Shown here piece by piece: positions 54,008-63,768 of a DNA stretch of 64,000 bases. The stretch is from Clostridium neonatale. Its GTDB lineage: Bacteria; Bacillota; Clostridia; Clostridiales; Clostridiaceae. Under the pieces are notes generated by a model. It saw only the letters and a list, made by a program, of their open reading frames with translations, had not been told where the DNA came from and did not search any database. A program made the translations under genes and the position numbers. How positions within the stretch are numbered: position 1 is the stretch's first letter; each line of letters starts with the position of its first letter. Location of the stretch: positions 2,853,288 through 2,917,287 of the forward strand of contig NZ_LN890328.1 in the NCBI RefSeq assembly GCF_001458595.1, in the 5' to 3' direction.

Positions 54008-55453
54008 TTAATCAACATCTACTGAACCATCTTTATTAAATCTACATATATAACCATCTATAATTTTAGTATCTGTATTCATTGTTCCATCACTATTAAG
54101 ATAATATAATTTATCATCTTTAGATAACCAGCCAGTTCTCATTGTTCCTGAATAGTTTATATAATACCAATTACCTTGATTAAATATCCACTCACCATTT
54201 TTCATAGCCCCGTTTTTATTATCCATATAGTACCATTCATTATTATATCTTAACCAGCCTGTCTGCATAGCTCCATCATTATTTAAATAATAATATTCAT
54301 CATCATATATGATCCATCCAGTTTTCATGCTTCCATCTTTATTTAAAAAGTACCAAGTGCCTCTATCCTGCATCCATCCTGTTTTCATTTCGCCTTTATT
54401 ACCTAGGAAATACCACTTATTCTTATCTTTAATCCATCCTTTTCGCATTACGCCATTTTCATCTAAGTAATACCATTTACCATTGTCAATAACCCAACCT
54501 GTCTGCATAGCTCCATGGTTATCTAGATAGTATGTATTACCATCATCATACTCTAGCCAGCCTGTATGCATATATCCTCTTGAATTTAAATAAAACCATT
54601 TGCAGTACTGATTATCATAAAACCATGTGTCTCTTAAATAATCCCCTTTATAATCATTATATCTCCATCGTCCATTTACAAGTATCCATTGATTAGGTTT
54701 TAGTATAGCATTAATTGAGCCTGTAACATCTGGTGATATAGGTATTCCCAAATAAAAATTCAAGACATACTTACTTTCTTTTTTTGTGTCATTATCAATT
54801 AATGTAACATTTATTACATACTTATTTATGCCATCAAATTTTAATCTTATGGTATTTTTTTCACCCAATAAAGTATTGTTTACTTTTACTGAATAATTTC
54901 CTTCTTTAGGAATACAATTTAATCTAATTATTTCTTCATCTTCATCAAGCTCTATATTATAAAATCTTTTATTAGGCTTGAATCCAATATTTCTATCATC
55001 TATATTTATATCATCCAAAGTTATATAATCTGATCCACCTCTATATACATACAACACATATCTATAAGTTGTCCCATCATATGAATCCTTAACATCGATA
55101 TTAAGTATATTTTTCCCATATTCTAAATTTGCAAATATTCTGTACTTGTCCTCTTTAAGAACTTCTACTCCATTAAGATATACTTTATCACTTCGATATT
55201 TAGGCTCTAATTTTAATAATATATCTTCATCGTATGCCGAAACATCTAAAGAATAGGTAAATACATCCGGACTAAAATTAATGGAATAATCACCAGCTAT
55301 ATAAATATCTTTTAATAAATAATCAACTTCATCCGTTTCATCTGCGTACACTGTAGAAATAAATAACCCACTTTCATCAAGATATTGGATACTACTAATG
55401 GTCAGACCAAGTGTAAAGAATAATATAAATATTTTCAATATTTTTCTCCTCAT
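54008..55453 (-). CDS. Secreted protein with cadherin-like domains and choline-binding-type repeats
   Basis: 481 residues. Signal peptide about 1-38 (ending STVYADE). Two cadherin-like repeats at about 45-235 (LKDIYIAGDYSINFSPDVFTYSLDV; LDDINIDDRNIGFKPNKRFYNIEL). About ten wall repeats from about 245 to 481. Same plan as the upstream neighbour but with half the spacer. The GGGGGAAG site and TTTATAT-rich promoter are normal. Adhesin or scaffold function inferred; no enzyme motif. Confidence 0.8.
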   Translation of the reverse strand: MRRKILKIFILFFTLGLTISSIQYLDESGLFISTVYADETDEVDYLLKDIYIAGDYSINFSPDVFTYSLDVSAYDEDILLKLEPKYRSDKVYLNGVEVLKEDKYRIFANLEYGKNILNIDVKDSYDGTTYRYVLYVYRGGSDYITLDDINIDDRNIGFKPNKRFYNIELDEDEEIIRLNCIPKEGNYSVKVNNTLLGEKNTIRLKFDGINKYVINVTLIDNDTKKESKYVLNFYLGIPISPDVTGSINAILKPNQWILVNGRWRYNDYKGDYLRDTWFYDNQYCKWFYLNSRGYMHTGWLEYDDGNTYYLDNHGAMQTGWVIDNGKWYYLDENGVMRKGWIKDKNKWYFLGNKGEMKTGWMQDRGTWYFLNKDGSMKTGWIIYDDEYYYLNNDGAMQTGWLRYNNEWYYMDNKNGAMKNGEWIFNQGNWYYINYSGTMRTGWLSKDDKLYYLNSDGTMNTDTKIIDGYICRFNKDGSVDVD

Positions 55454-55602
55454 TTACTTCCCCCTTTACACATTTACAAGTTATATTTTCTCTCATTATA
55501 TTTATGTTAACACTTTAAAATTTTAGTGTAAACTTTAATTATCTTAAATTTATGTGAAATTTTTAACTTGAATTAATCTAAAATTTATAGAAATGAGCAC
55601 CC

Positions 55603-55734
55603 AATATAAATAATGGACGTAGAATCAAAGATTAGTGGATAAAAACCGAAATTCAATATATTATAGGCTCGATTATAGGAAAATTTCAGCAAAAAATATA
55701 GCCCTATCAGGAATTTATCCCAATAAGGCTATAT
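55603..55734 (+). repeat. Long-hairpin element, partial copy E4, with a substituted apical hairpin
   Basis: Plus orientation. The conserved left end AATATAAATAATGGACGTAG..AACCGAAATTCAATATATTA and the first arm to AAATTTCAGC (55690) match E1. The apical core and right arm are missing. They are replaced by a short hairpin ATATAGCC..TAT / ATA..GGCTATAT (55696-55734), which probably ends the 55804-57609 transcript. Confidence 0.65.
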
Positions 55735-55748
55735 ATATTATATCATTC

Positions 55749-55791
55749 TGTCATTACTCTAATGTCAATTATGTCATTACTCTAATGTCAT
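55749..55791. repeat. Two direct copies of TGTCATTACTCTAATGTCA
   Basis: Identical 19-base units with a 23-base period just past the stop codon of the 55804-57609 gene, between it and the E4 hairpin. Purpose unknown. Confidence 0.6.
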
Positions 55792-55803
55792 CTATGTTAT
55801 AGA

Positions 55804-57609
55804 TTATCTGATCCAAGCTCCGTTAGATCCTAATCTGTAACCATCTATTGTAGTGTTTTTAGCCATTGCTCCGTTTGATTGTAAGTAGTACCAAGTTCCG
55901 TTATCATTTAACCAACCAGTCTTCATAGCTCCATTTGATTGTAAGTAGTACCAAGTACCATTATCATTTAACCAACCAGTCTTCATAGCTCCGTTTGATT
56001 GTAAGTAGTACCAAGTTCCGTTGTCATTTAACCAGCCAGTTTTCATAGCTCCGTTTGATTGTAGGTAGTACCAAGTTCCGTTGTCATTTAACCAACCAGT
56101 TTTCATAGCTCCGTTTGATTGTAAGTAGTACCAAGTTCCATTATCTTTGTACCAACCAGTAGCCATGATTCCATCAGCTTTGATGTAGTACCAAACTCCA
56201 CCTAAGTTTAACCATTGTCCTTTAACTTGGCTTCCATCGTTATTGAAGTAACTCCAAGTTCCATCAGCATTTTGTACCCAACCTGCTTTTACAGTTTCGT
56301 CTGCATCATCTTCATCTGTAGCTGATTTTCCTGAAATGATTGAGTAAACTTCATCATCTTCATTCCAAACAACCATGTTGTCAGCATCGTAAACATTTAA
56401 TTTTTCCATAGCTCCGTCTACTTTGTATGCTTTTACGAATTCTTCATCATTGTTGAATTTGTAAACAAATCCGCTCTTTAATACCCAAAGGTTTCCGTTA
56501 GCATCTACATCATAAGCAGAGATATTTTCTAATTCATCTGCATCATTAGTTTCAACAATGTAATTTCCTTTTGTTGTTTTGAATTCAATTGTTTGAGCTG
56601 TTACAGTTTCACCTGTTACATCGTAAACTACAACTTTGTTTCCGAATGCACTAACACCTTCAGCATCTTCAAATAATTTTACTTGATCTGCTTCTAATGC
56701 ATATGTAGTTACAGTTTTTGCATATTTAGCTCCATCTACATCTCCTGAAGCTTGTGCTTTAGATATTTTTTGAATAACTGTTATAGTGTTATCAGAATTT
56801 ACTTCAACACCATTTACTGTGTTAAATACAACATCACTAGTTGAAGTTAATTGGATAGTTGCAATTCTGTAGATATAGCTAGCATCTTGAGCTACTACTT
56901 CTGCAGATTTAACTTCTGCACCTACTTTTGCATCACTCTTCTTAAGTTTTTCTGTATCTTCAGTGTTTGTTAATGTAACACTTTCAGCTGTTGTATCAGC
57001 TCCTACTTCTAACTTAAGTTTTCCTAAGTTATAATCAGCATCTATGTAGTTTCCTTTTACATCTGTGTAAACTCTAGATATAGCATCTTCTTTATCTGCT
57101 AAGTTATATGAAGTTTCATACCAAGTTTCTGCGAACTTGTTTCCTTTTAATTCTGAAATTGAGTCAGCATCTAATTTAGCGTGATCAGAATATCTGTCAT
57201 CAGCATTGTTTCTTATAGCTTTTCTTAAAGCTAAAGCAACATCATCTTTTGCATCTGATTCTAAATCTTCGTCTGTTACTTTTCCAGTTGATAAATCTAA
57301 GAAGTAATCTCCATTATCAACGTTTAAGTATCTGTCTCCATATACTTTAACGTCAGCACCTGTATCAACATCATCAATTTCAGTGTACTTACCGTTGCTT
57401 AATACATAAGCTCCATCAGTTTCACCATCTTTTAAGTTACCATCTATGTAGAAGTTACCATCTTTGTAAGCAACTGCTTCATAAATTATTCCGTCTTTTG
57501 ATTCTACTCTCTTGTAATCAGCAGCCATAACACCTGTTGCTGGTACTAATGAACTTACAGCAGCAGCAGCTACTAAAAGAGAAGTTACTTTGTTTAATCT
57601 TTTTATCAT
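55804..57609 (-). CDS. Surface protein family A: unknown N-terminal domain plus choline-binding-type repeats (copy 1)
   Basis: 601 residues from the ATG at 57609, with GGGGGAAAAG upstream; the longer frame adds a non-signal tail. Signal peptide about 1-29 (LVPATGVMA). Residues about 30-450 are a domain shared only with the next three genes; shared marks are YIDADYNLGKLK, VIQKISKAQASGDVDGAKYA and NEDDEVYSI. It is acidic, with a DDVALALRKAI helix. About seven repeats follow, five nearly identical, ending in a GYRLGSNGAWIR cap. I do not recognise the N-terminal family; no enzyme motif. Confidence 0.75.
   Translation of the reverse strand: MIKRLNKVTSLLVAAAAVSSLVPATGVMAADYKRVESKDGIIYEAVAYKDGNFYIDGNLKDGETDGAYVLSNGKYTEIDDVDTGADVKVYGDRYLNVDNGDYFLDLSTGKVTDEDLESDAKDDVALALRKAIRNNADDRYSDHAKLDADSISELKGNKFAETWYETSYNLADKEDAISRVYTDVKGNYIDADYNLGKLKLEVGADTTAESVTLTNTEDTEKLKKSDAKVGAEVKSAEVVAQDASYIYRIATIQLTSTSDVVFNTVNGVEVNSDNTITVIQKISKAQASGDVDGAKYAKTVTTYALEADQVKLFEDAEGVSAFGNKVVVYDVTGETVTAQTIEFKTTKGNYIVETNDADELENISAYDVDANGNLWVLKSGFVYKFNNDEEFVKAYKVDGAMEKLNVYDADNMVVWNEDDEVYSIISGKSATDEDDADETVKAGWVQNADGTWSYFNNDGSQVKGQWLNLGGVWYYIKADGIMATGWYKDNGTWYYLQSNGAMKTGWLNDNGTWYYLQSNGAMKTGWLNDNGTWYYLQSNGAMKTGWLNDNGTWYYLQSNGAMKTGWLNDNGTWYYLQSNGAMAKNTTIDGYRLGSNGAWIR
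55861..56160 (-). repeat. Five near-identical 60-bp tandem repeats
   Basis: Each 60-base unit encodes LNDNGTWYYLQSNGAMKTGW (the last varies). Units differ by only one to three bases, far less than the repeats of the paralogues. This points to recent expansion or homogenisation. Confidence 0.9.
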
Positions 57610-58029
57610 ATTCTTTTCCCCCTGTGTAATTATCTTTTGTAAAATTAGAACATAATAGTTTTTACATAAATTACTTATTATGTTTTTTATTAACTTTTCG
57701 ACCACATTTTTGATTCTAACACACGAGTCGAATTTTGTAAATAGTTTTTTTACTTTAAATTTGTTTTTGTATCAAAACTACTAATATCAATTTATCAGTA
57801 GTTTCTTAATATTTGCTTAATGAACTAATTTTTTATAATTAATTTTCTTAAGCTTGAATACATCATATAATACAAAAGCTTTTCTATAACTTGGTACCTT
57901 TTTTAAAAAAAATATTATTTTTTTAAATTAAATTAAATTTATTTTATATCAAATTCATATAGCCAAAAATTCCTCATTAAAATACGACAAAAAAGACGAG
58001 GTATTTACCTCGTCTAATTTTAAATATTA
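57610..58029. other. Intergenic between family A copies 1 and 2
   Basis: 420 bases with the copy-2 terminator at 57994-58015 and the copy-1 promoter region (TTTACA..TTAGAAT on the minus strand near 57710-57740). Otherwise AT-rich, with no other feature seen. Confidence 0.5.
57994..58015 (-). terminator. Terminator of family A copy 2
   Basis: AGACGAGGTA-TT-TACCTCGTCT hairpin with a T-run on the minus strand, 15 bases past the stop codon. Confidence 0.9.
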
Positions 58030-59718
58030 CTATTTGATCCAAGCTCCGTTAGCACCTAAAACATAACCACCAACAGTTGTGTTAGAAAGCATAGCTCCTG
58101 AAGCATTTAAGTAGTACCAAGTACCGTTGTCATTTAACCAACCAGTCTTCATAGCACCATTAGCTTGTAAGTAGTACCAAGTTCCTCTATCGTTTAACCA
58201 ACCAGTTTTCATTGCACCAGTTGAAGTTAAGTAGTACCAAGTACCATTATCGTTGATCCATCCGTTTGACATCATAACACCGTTAGCATCCATGTAGTAC
58301 CATAATCCTGAAGCTGGGCTTTGTAACCAACCAGTTACTTTGTTTCCTTCAGCATTTAAGTAGTTCCAAGTTCCATCAGCATTTTGAACCCAACCTGTTG
58401 AAGTAGTAGTTTCTTCTTCTTTATCTTCTTCATCTGTAGCAGATTTTCCAGTGATTATTGAGTAAACTTCATCATCTTCATTCCAAAGAACCATGTTGTT
58501 TGAATCATAAACACTTAATTCTTCCATAGATCCGTCTACTTTATATAGCTTATCCCAGTCATCAGTGTTATCGAATTTGTAAACATATCCGCCATCTAAT
58601 CTATAAACATTTCCGTTTACATCTGTATCGTAAGCTACTGCGTCTTCTGTTGATTGCTTTTCAGCATCTACATAGTAGAAACCATTCTTAGATTTTAATG
58701 TAGCAGCTTGAGCTGTTACTGTACCATCTTCATTATCAATGCTAACTATTATTTTTCCGCCAACAACGCTGAAGTTTGCTTTTTCTTCTTGTGCTAATTT
58801 TACTAATTTTTCTGCATCTTCAGATACTTTTCCATCTTCGTCAGCTATAACATAGTTTGTTACAGTCTTAGCATATTTAGCATCATCAATATCATCTGAA
58901 GCTTGAGCTTTAGATATCTTTTGGATAACTGTAACTTTAGCTGCTTCACCTGTAGTTATAGCATTTCCATCTTTTCCATATACTTTTGCTATGTTAGCAC
59001 CTGTAAAGTTGATTGTAGCTAATCTGTAGATGTTGCTGCTATCTTGTCCTAAATATTCTACATCTGATAATGAAGCTTTAACTTTTACTGAACCACTTAA
59101 TTTTTCTTCATCTTCAGTATTTTTTATAGTAACAGAGTCACCAGTTGTATCAGTAACTTTGATTTTTCCTAAGTTATAGTCAGCATCAATGTAATTACCT
59201 TTAGCATCTGTGTAAACATCATATCCATAGAAATCAGTTGAATACCATGTTTCAGCAAACTTAGTTCCTTTGATTTCTGTTAATGTTGGTAAACCAGTTT
59301 TGCTATCATATCTATCAACATCTTTTGCTTTCTTTCTTAAAGCAACTTCAGCATCATCTTGAGCATCTTCAGCAACATCATCATCAGTTACTTTTCCAGT
59401 TGTTAAATCAACATAATAATCTGCATCATCAACTGATACATATTTATCTCCATATACTTCAAATTCAGCACCTGAATCAATATCTTCTAATTCAGTATAT
59501 TTTCCATTTGATAAATAATATACTGCATCTGTATCTTCATCTACAATGCTTCCATCAATAATGAAACCATCTTTGTGAGCAACTGCGCTGTATATTACAC
59601 CGTCTTCTGATTGTATTCTTTTATAATCAGCAGCCATAGCTCCTGTAGCAGGTACTAATGAAGCAACTGCAGCAGCCGCAACTACTAATGATGTAACTTT
59701 ATTTAATCTTTTTATCAT
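58030..59718 (-). CDS. Surface protein family A (copy 2)
   Basis: 562 residues. Signal peptide about 1-29, nearly identical to copy 1 (MIKRLNKVTSL..AAAAV.SLVPATG.MA). The family A domain runs to about 430 (DYNLGKIKVTD, VIQKISKAQASDDIDDAKYA, WNEDDEVYSIITGK). About six diverse repeats follow, then the GYVLGANGAWIK cap. AGGAGG precedes the ATG. Upstream, TTGGAC-18-TATAAT on the minus strand is a good promoter match (about 59770-59800). Role unknown; wall docking expected. Confidence 0.75.
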   Translation of the reverse strand: MIKRLNKVTSLVVAAAAVASLVPATGAMAADYKRIQSEDGVIYSAVAHKDGFIIDGSIVDEDTDAVYYLSNGKYTELEDIDSGAEFEVYGDKYVSVDDADYYVDLTTGKVTDDDVAEDAQDDAEVALRKKAKDVDRYDSKTGLPTLTEIKGTKFAETWYSTDFYGYDVYTDAKGNYIDADYNLGKIKVTDTTGDSVTIKNTEDEEKLSGSVKVKASLSDVEYLGQDSSNIYRLATINFTGANIAKVYGKDGNAITTGEAAKVTVIQKISKAQASDDIDDAKYAKTVTNYVIADEDGKVSEDAEKLVKLAQEEKANFSVVGGKIIVSIDNEDGTVTAQAATLKSKNGFYYVDAEKQSTEDAVAYDTDVNGNVYRLDGGYVYKFDNTDDWDKLYKVDGSMEELSVYDSNNMVLWNEDDEVYSIITGKSATDEEDKEEETTTSTGWVQNADGTWNYLNAEGNKVTGWLQSPASGLWYYMDANGVMMSNGWINDNGTWYYLTSTGAMKTGWLNDRGTWYYLQANGAMKTGWLNDNGTWYYLNASGAMLSNTTVGGYVLGANGAWIK

Positions 59719-60051
59719 TCTTATATCCTCCTCAAGTCTACCTTTTAAGTTATTGCTAGTTCATTATAACAGGCTTGTCATTACTTGTCCAAACTTGTTA
59801 TGCTATTTTTGTATTTTTTTGTCATTATTCGTAATGTTTTTTTATTCTATTATATTTATTTTTAAAATTCTTGGGTTTGTTAGTATTTTTCAACATATTT
59901 TTATTTTATTTTCATATAATCAAATTTTATTTTAAATATATTAAATTTTTAATATATTTATGAAATTTGAACAAAAAAAGTTATTTTAAAGAGGTCTTTT
60001 ATCAATCTCTTTAAAATAACTTTAAATTACATAATTTTATATTTATTATTT
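59719..60051. other. Intergenic between family A copies 2 and 3
   Basis: 333 bases with the copy-2 promoter and the copy-3 terminator (59977-60023). A plus-strand frame (59753-59935) is Phe/Ile-rich low-complexity sequence without a ribosome site and is not called. Confidence 0.5.
59977..60023 (-). terminator. Terminator of family A copy 3
   Basis: AAAGTTATTTTAAAGAG / CTCTTTAAAATAACTTT hairpin with a 13-base loop, 29 bases past the stop codon. Confidence 0.85.
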
Positions 60052-61770
60052 TTATTTAATCCAAGCTCCTGTAGGACCTAATTTATATCCATTAACTGTA
60101 GTATTAGATAGCATAGCACCTGAAGCATTTAAATAATACCATGTACCACCATCATTGATCCATCCAATTGCCATAGCTCCTGATTCTTTTAGATAGTACC
60201 AAGCTCCATTAGAATATAACCATCCAGTCTTCATATCACCATTTGCATTTAAATAGTACCATGTAGCTCCATCTTTATACCATCCAACGGCCTTAGTTCC
60301 ATCTTCTTTATAGTAATACCATTTAGCATCTTGTCCAAATACCCAGCCTTTTAATGCTGTTGTGTTGTTATTATTATTATCAGCATTGGAATTATTATTG
60401 CTATCACTATTGTTATTGTCTTTATCTGTAGTAGATTCTTTAGAAGAAACTATAGAATAAACTTCATCATCTTCACTCCATGCAACTATATTGTTCTCAT
60501 CATATACACTTAATGATACAAAATCTTCATTAACTTTATATACTTTTTTCCATTCATCTTTATTATCAAACTTATATATGTAGTCTTCTGAAATTCCCCA
60601 AAGGTTGCCATAACAGTCTTTATCAAAAGATGTTTCTCCATCATTAAGTTCTAAGTCTTCTCCATCTTCAACTTCTACATAATATGTAGATCCTCTAGAC
60701 TTTAAATTAATAACTTGAACAGATACATTATCACCATCTATTTTATAATTAAGAATCTTATCTTTTCCTACTACAGAAAAACTATTTTCCTCTTCATTTA
60801 ATAACTTTTCTGCATCTCCATCTTTATCTGCTAAAAAATAATTATTTACTGTCTTAGCATACTTTATTCCATCTATATCACCTGATGCTTGATCCTTTGA
60901 AATTGCTTGAATCACTTTAAAGTCAACCTTTTTTCCGCTATCCTCTATCTGGAATAATTCTGTATTACCTGCAACCTCTATTCCATTTACCTCTTCAATT
61001 TCTTTACCTGCTTCTGATGAATCTACACACATCATAGCAATTCTATAAATGTATGAAGAGTCTTGTCCTATTTCTTTAGTATCATATACATTTACTCGTA
61101 CATCATCATCGTCATCACTTGTATTTGCTATTTTTGCAGTAATTCCATCCTTTAATTTTACTTTTACACTTCCTAAATTATGATCAGCATCAACATACTT
61201 GCCATTTGCATTAGTGTAAACAGTAAAACTATTTGCATCACCATTGATTGAATTCTTAGCTTTTGATGTTTCATACTCTGTTTTATAATACACTTCTCCA
61301 AACTTTGATGTTGGTATTGTAGTTAAAGTCTTATAATTCTTACTATCAGTACTTTGATATCTTCCATCATTATCATCCTTAACTTTTTTTCTTAATGCTT
61401 CAGATGCATCATCTGCATTGTCTTCCTCAAGATCATCCTCAGTAAGTTTTCCTGATGATAAATCCAGATAATATTCACCATCTTCAATATTTATATATTT
61501 ATCTCCATATAAAGATATGTCACTTTCATTATCAATCTTTTTCAATTCAGTATACTTATCATTTTCTAAATAGTAAACAGCTTCATCTTTTTTCTTTGGC
61601 TCTCCATCTATATAAAACTTACCATCTTTATAAGCAACTGCATTATAAATAATTCCTTCTACATCATCAATTTTTGTATAACTTGCAGCTGATGCACTAA
61701 CTGGCATTATTGAAACTACAGATGCTGCCAAAATTAAAAGTGATGTTGCTTTTTTGACTCTTCTAAACAT
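60052..61770 (-). CDS. Surface protein family A (copy 3)
   Basis: 572 residues. Signal peptide about 1-28 (MPVSASA). Family A domain with GSVKVKLKD after YVDADHNL, VIQAISKDQASGDIDGIKYA and WSEDDEVYSIVSS. An Asn-rich linker (DNNNSDSNNNSNADNNNNN, about 450-470) separates it from about five repeats and the GYKLGPTGAWIK cap. More diverged than copies 1 and 2. TATGGTATAAT upstream is shared with copy 4. Confidence 0.75.
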   Translation of the reverse strand: MFRRVKKATSLLILAASVVSIMPVSASAASYTKIDDVEGIIYNAVAYKDGKFYIDGEPKKKDEAVYYLENDKYTELKKIDNESDISLYGDKYINIEDGEYYLDLSSGKLTEDDLEEDNADDASEALRKKVKDDNDGRYQSTDSKNYKTLTTIPTSKFGEVYYKTEYETSKAKNSINGDANSFTVYTNANGKYVDADHNLGSVKVKLKDGITAKIANTSDDDDDVRVNVYDTKEIGQDSSYIYRIAMMCVDSSEAGKEIEEVNGIEVAGNTELFQIEDSGKKVDFKVIQAISKDQASGDIDGIKYAKTVNNYFLADKDGDAEKLLNEEENSFSVVGKDKILNYKIDGDNVSVQVINLKSRGSTYYVEVEDGEDLELNDGETSFDKDCYGNLWGISEDYIYKFDNKDEWKKVYKVNEDFVSLSVYDENNIVAWSEDDEVYSIVSSKESTTDKDNNNSDSNNNSNADNNNNNTTALKGWVFGQDAKWYYYKEDGTKAVGWYKDGATWYYLNANGDMKTGWLYSNGAWYYLKESGAMAIGWINDGGTWYYLNASGAMLSNTTVNGYKLGPTGAWIK

Positions 61771-61879
61771 TTTTTCCCTCCATATTTACATGATTATTTA
61801 TATTATAAGATAATTATACCATATCTTTCATTATAGTATGAACACTTGTTTGATTGAATAATTAAAATTAAGATTATTT

Positions 61880-61945
61880 TAATTATTCAATTACCAATGT
61901 TTAATGATCAATGGTGATTGAAATTCTTTCGGAATTTCTTTAATA
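61880..61945. repeat. AT-rich interspersed repeat with GAAATTC/GAATTTC palindrome
   Basis: TTAATTATTCAATTACCAAT..AATGATCAATGG followed by GAAATTC-TTTCG-GAATTTC and a T-run. Resembles the strings at 24366-24440 and, more weakly, 63830-63880 (TATTCAATGCTTAATGCCAA). The palindrome would work as a terminator on the plus strand, where no gene precedes it. Confidence 0.45.
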
Positions 61946-62019
61946 TATTTTTTTTAATTTTTTCCTATCAAAATTATCACGCATCATCCATTTATATTTT
62001 GCACTTTATAATTAGAAGA

Positions 62020-63768
62020 TTATCGCGTCCATGCGCCATTATCTCCTAAATAATATCCATTAACAAATGTATTATGGAGCATTGCTCCACTTTCACTACA
62101 ATAATACCATGTGCCTTTATCATTGATCCATCCTGTTTTCATTGCTCCACTTTGTTCTAAGCAGTACCAGTTGTTATCAATATAATTCCATCCAGTCTGC
62201 ATTGCTCCATTTTCATTGAAGTGATACCATTTATCATTATCTTTAATCCAGCAATTAGATACCATAACTCCATCTGCATTCATATAATACCAAAGCTTAC
62301 TTGATAAACTTTGGACCCATCCAACTTTTTTTGTTCCATCATCATTTAAATAATTCCAGGTTCCATCATCATTTTGAATCCAGTTATCAGTTACTTTATT
62401 TTCTTCTTTAATTTCTTCACTTTTATTTAATATATCTTTTGTTATTATTGAATAAATCTCATTATCTTCATTCCAAACTAAGATATTTTCTTTATCATAT
62501 ACTGAAAGTTCATTCATTGACCCATCAACTTTATATACTTTTTCAAAATCATCATCATTATTAAATTTTTTTATGAATCCTGATTCTAAAATCCAAAGCT
62601 CACCGTCTGTACTTACATCCATGTCTTTTACATCATCTGAATCAATATCAGCCCCGTCACTAAAATCAGTATAATAATATCCATTTTTTGATTTCAGGGA
62701 AATAGAATAAGCTTTTAATTTATCATTTTCAAAACCATAAGTAATTATTTTTCCATCATTAACAGTATAGTTTTCTAATAATTTATCAGTTTCAAGGTTT
62801 CCGCCTTCATCTCCAGTAAGAAAATATATCTCTACACTTTTAGGATATTTAGCTCCATCAATATCATCTTCTGCTTGTTCTTTTGATATTTTTTGAATCA
62901 CTGGAATAGCATAGAGTTCTTCTCCTGCATTTTCTATTTTTACAGTATTTACTTTATTATTGTTTTTATATCCTCCAAAAGTAATACTTGAATCAGTTGT
63001 AACGTTACTTATTACATTATTATCATTATATATTATAGATAAATATGCTAATCTATAGATGTAATTTTTATCTTGGCATAAAACTTTTTCATTGTATATA
63101 TTAACCTTTAAATCTTCTTTTTCATCTTTAGTATTTTCAAAAGATACTCTCCCATTATTCTTACTTATTAATTTCTTAGAATATAATGAAACTTTTCCAA
63201 TGTTATAGTCAGCATCTATGTAGTTTCCTTCTTTATCTGTAAATACCATAACTTCTTTAGAGTTAGTATCTTTTAAATAAGTATAATACCAAGATTCCAA
63301 AAATTTATTGTTTTCAATAATATATATATCATTATTTCTTACATCTTCATCTTCTGAATATCTGCCATCATTATCTTTTCTTATTTCTTTTCTCAAATTT
63401 GTTAATGCATCGTCTTTTTCATCTTCTTCTATATTATCATCAATTATTTTTCCTGTATTTAAGTCAACATAATAATCCCCATTTTCAATTTCTAAGTACT
63501 TTTCCCCATATAGATTGAAGTTATCCCCAGAATTTATTTTTTTCAATTTTATGTATTTACCATCTGATAAATGGAAGTTTCCTTCCCCTAATTGATTTAC
63601 TTCACCATCAATATAAAATATTCCATCTTTATAGGCTAGTCCATCATATACTATTCCTTCATTATCTTGTATTCTTTTATAGCTTTCTGCCTCTGCCGGA
63701 ATTGCTGAAAATACAGATGCAATTACAACTAATGAGCTAGCAGCTTTTGCAGTTTTTTCGTAATTCAT
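62020..63768 (-). CDS. Surface protein family A (copy 4)
   Basis: 582 residues from the ATG at 63768, chosen for GGAGGG upstream. Signal peptide about 1-27 (AIPAEAES). Family A domain with YIDADYNIGKVS, VIQKISKEQAEDDIDGAKYP and WNEDNEIYSIITKD, then about six repeats and the GYYLGDNGAWTR cap. It is the most diverged copy and lacks the Asn-rich linker. Its stop codon precedes no obvious terminator hairpin. Role unknown. Confidence 0.72.
   Translation of the reverse strand: MNYEKTAKAASSLVVIASVFSAIPAEAESYKRIQDNEGIVYDGLAYKDGIFYIDGEVNQLGEGNFHLSDGKYIKLKKINSGDNFNLYGEKYLEIENGDYYVDLNTGKIIDDNIEEDEKDDALTNLRKEIRKDNDGRYSEDEDVRNNDIYIIENNKFLESWYYTYLKDTNSKEVMVFTDKEGNYIDADYNIGKVSLYSKKLISKNNGRVSFENTKDEKEDLKVNIYNEKVLCQDKNYIYRLAYLSIIYNDNNVISNVTTDSSITFGGYKNNNKVNTVKIENAGEELYAIPVIQKISKEQAEDDIDGAKYPKSVEIYFLTGDEGGNLETDKLLENYTVNDGKIITYGFENDKLKAYSISLKSKNGYYYTDFSDGADIDSDDVKDMDVSTDGELWILESGFIKKFNNDDDFEKVYKVDGSMNELSVYDKENILVWNEDNEIYSIITKDILNKSEEIKEENKVTDNWIQNDDGTWNYLNDDGTKKVGWVQSLSSKLWYYMNADGVMVSNCWIKDNDKWYHFNENGAMQTGWNYIDNNWYCLEQSGAMKTGWINDKGTWYYCSESGAMLHNTFVNGYYLGDNGAWTR

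Noticed and set aside
55861..56160. Regularly spaced repeats resembling a CRISPR array
   Set aside because: They are in-frame 60-bp units encoding the wall-binding repeat, with no spacers and no cas genes.
59283..59561. Plus-strand 92-codon frame rich in His, Gln and Leu
   Set aside because: Antisense shadow of family A copy 2; composition reflects the opposite strand's codon pattern.
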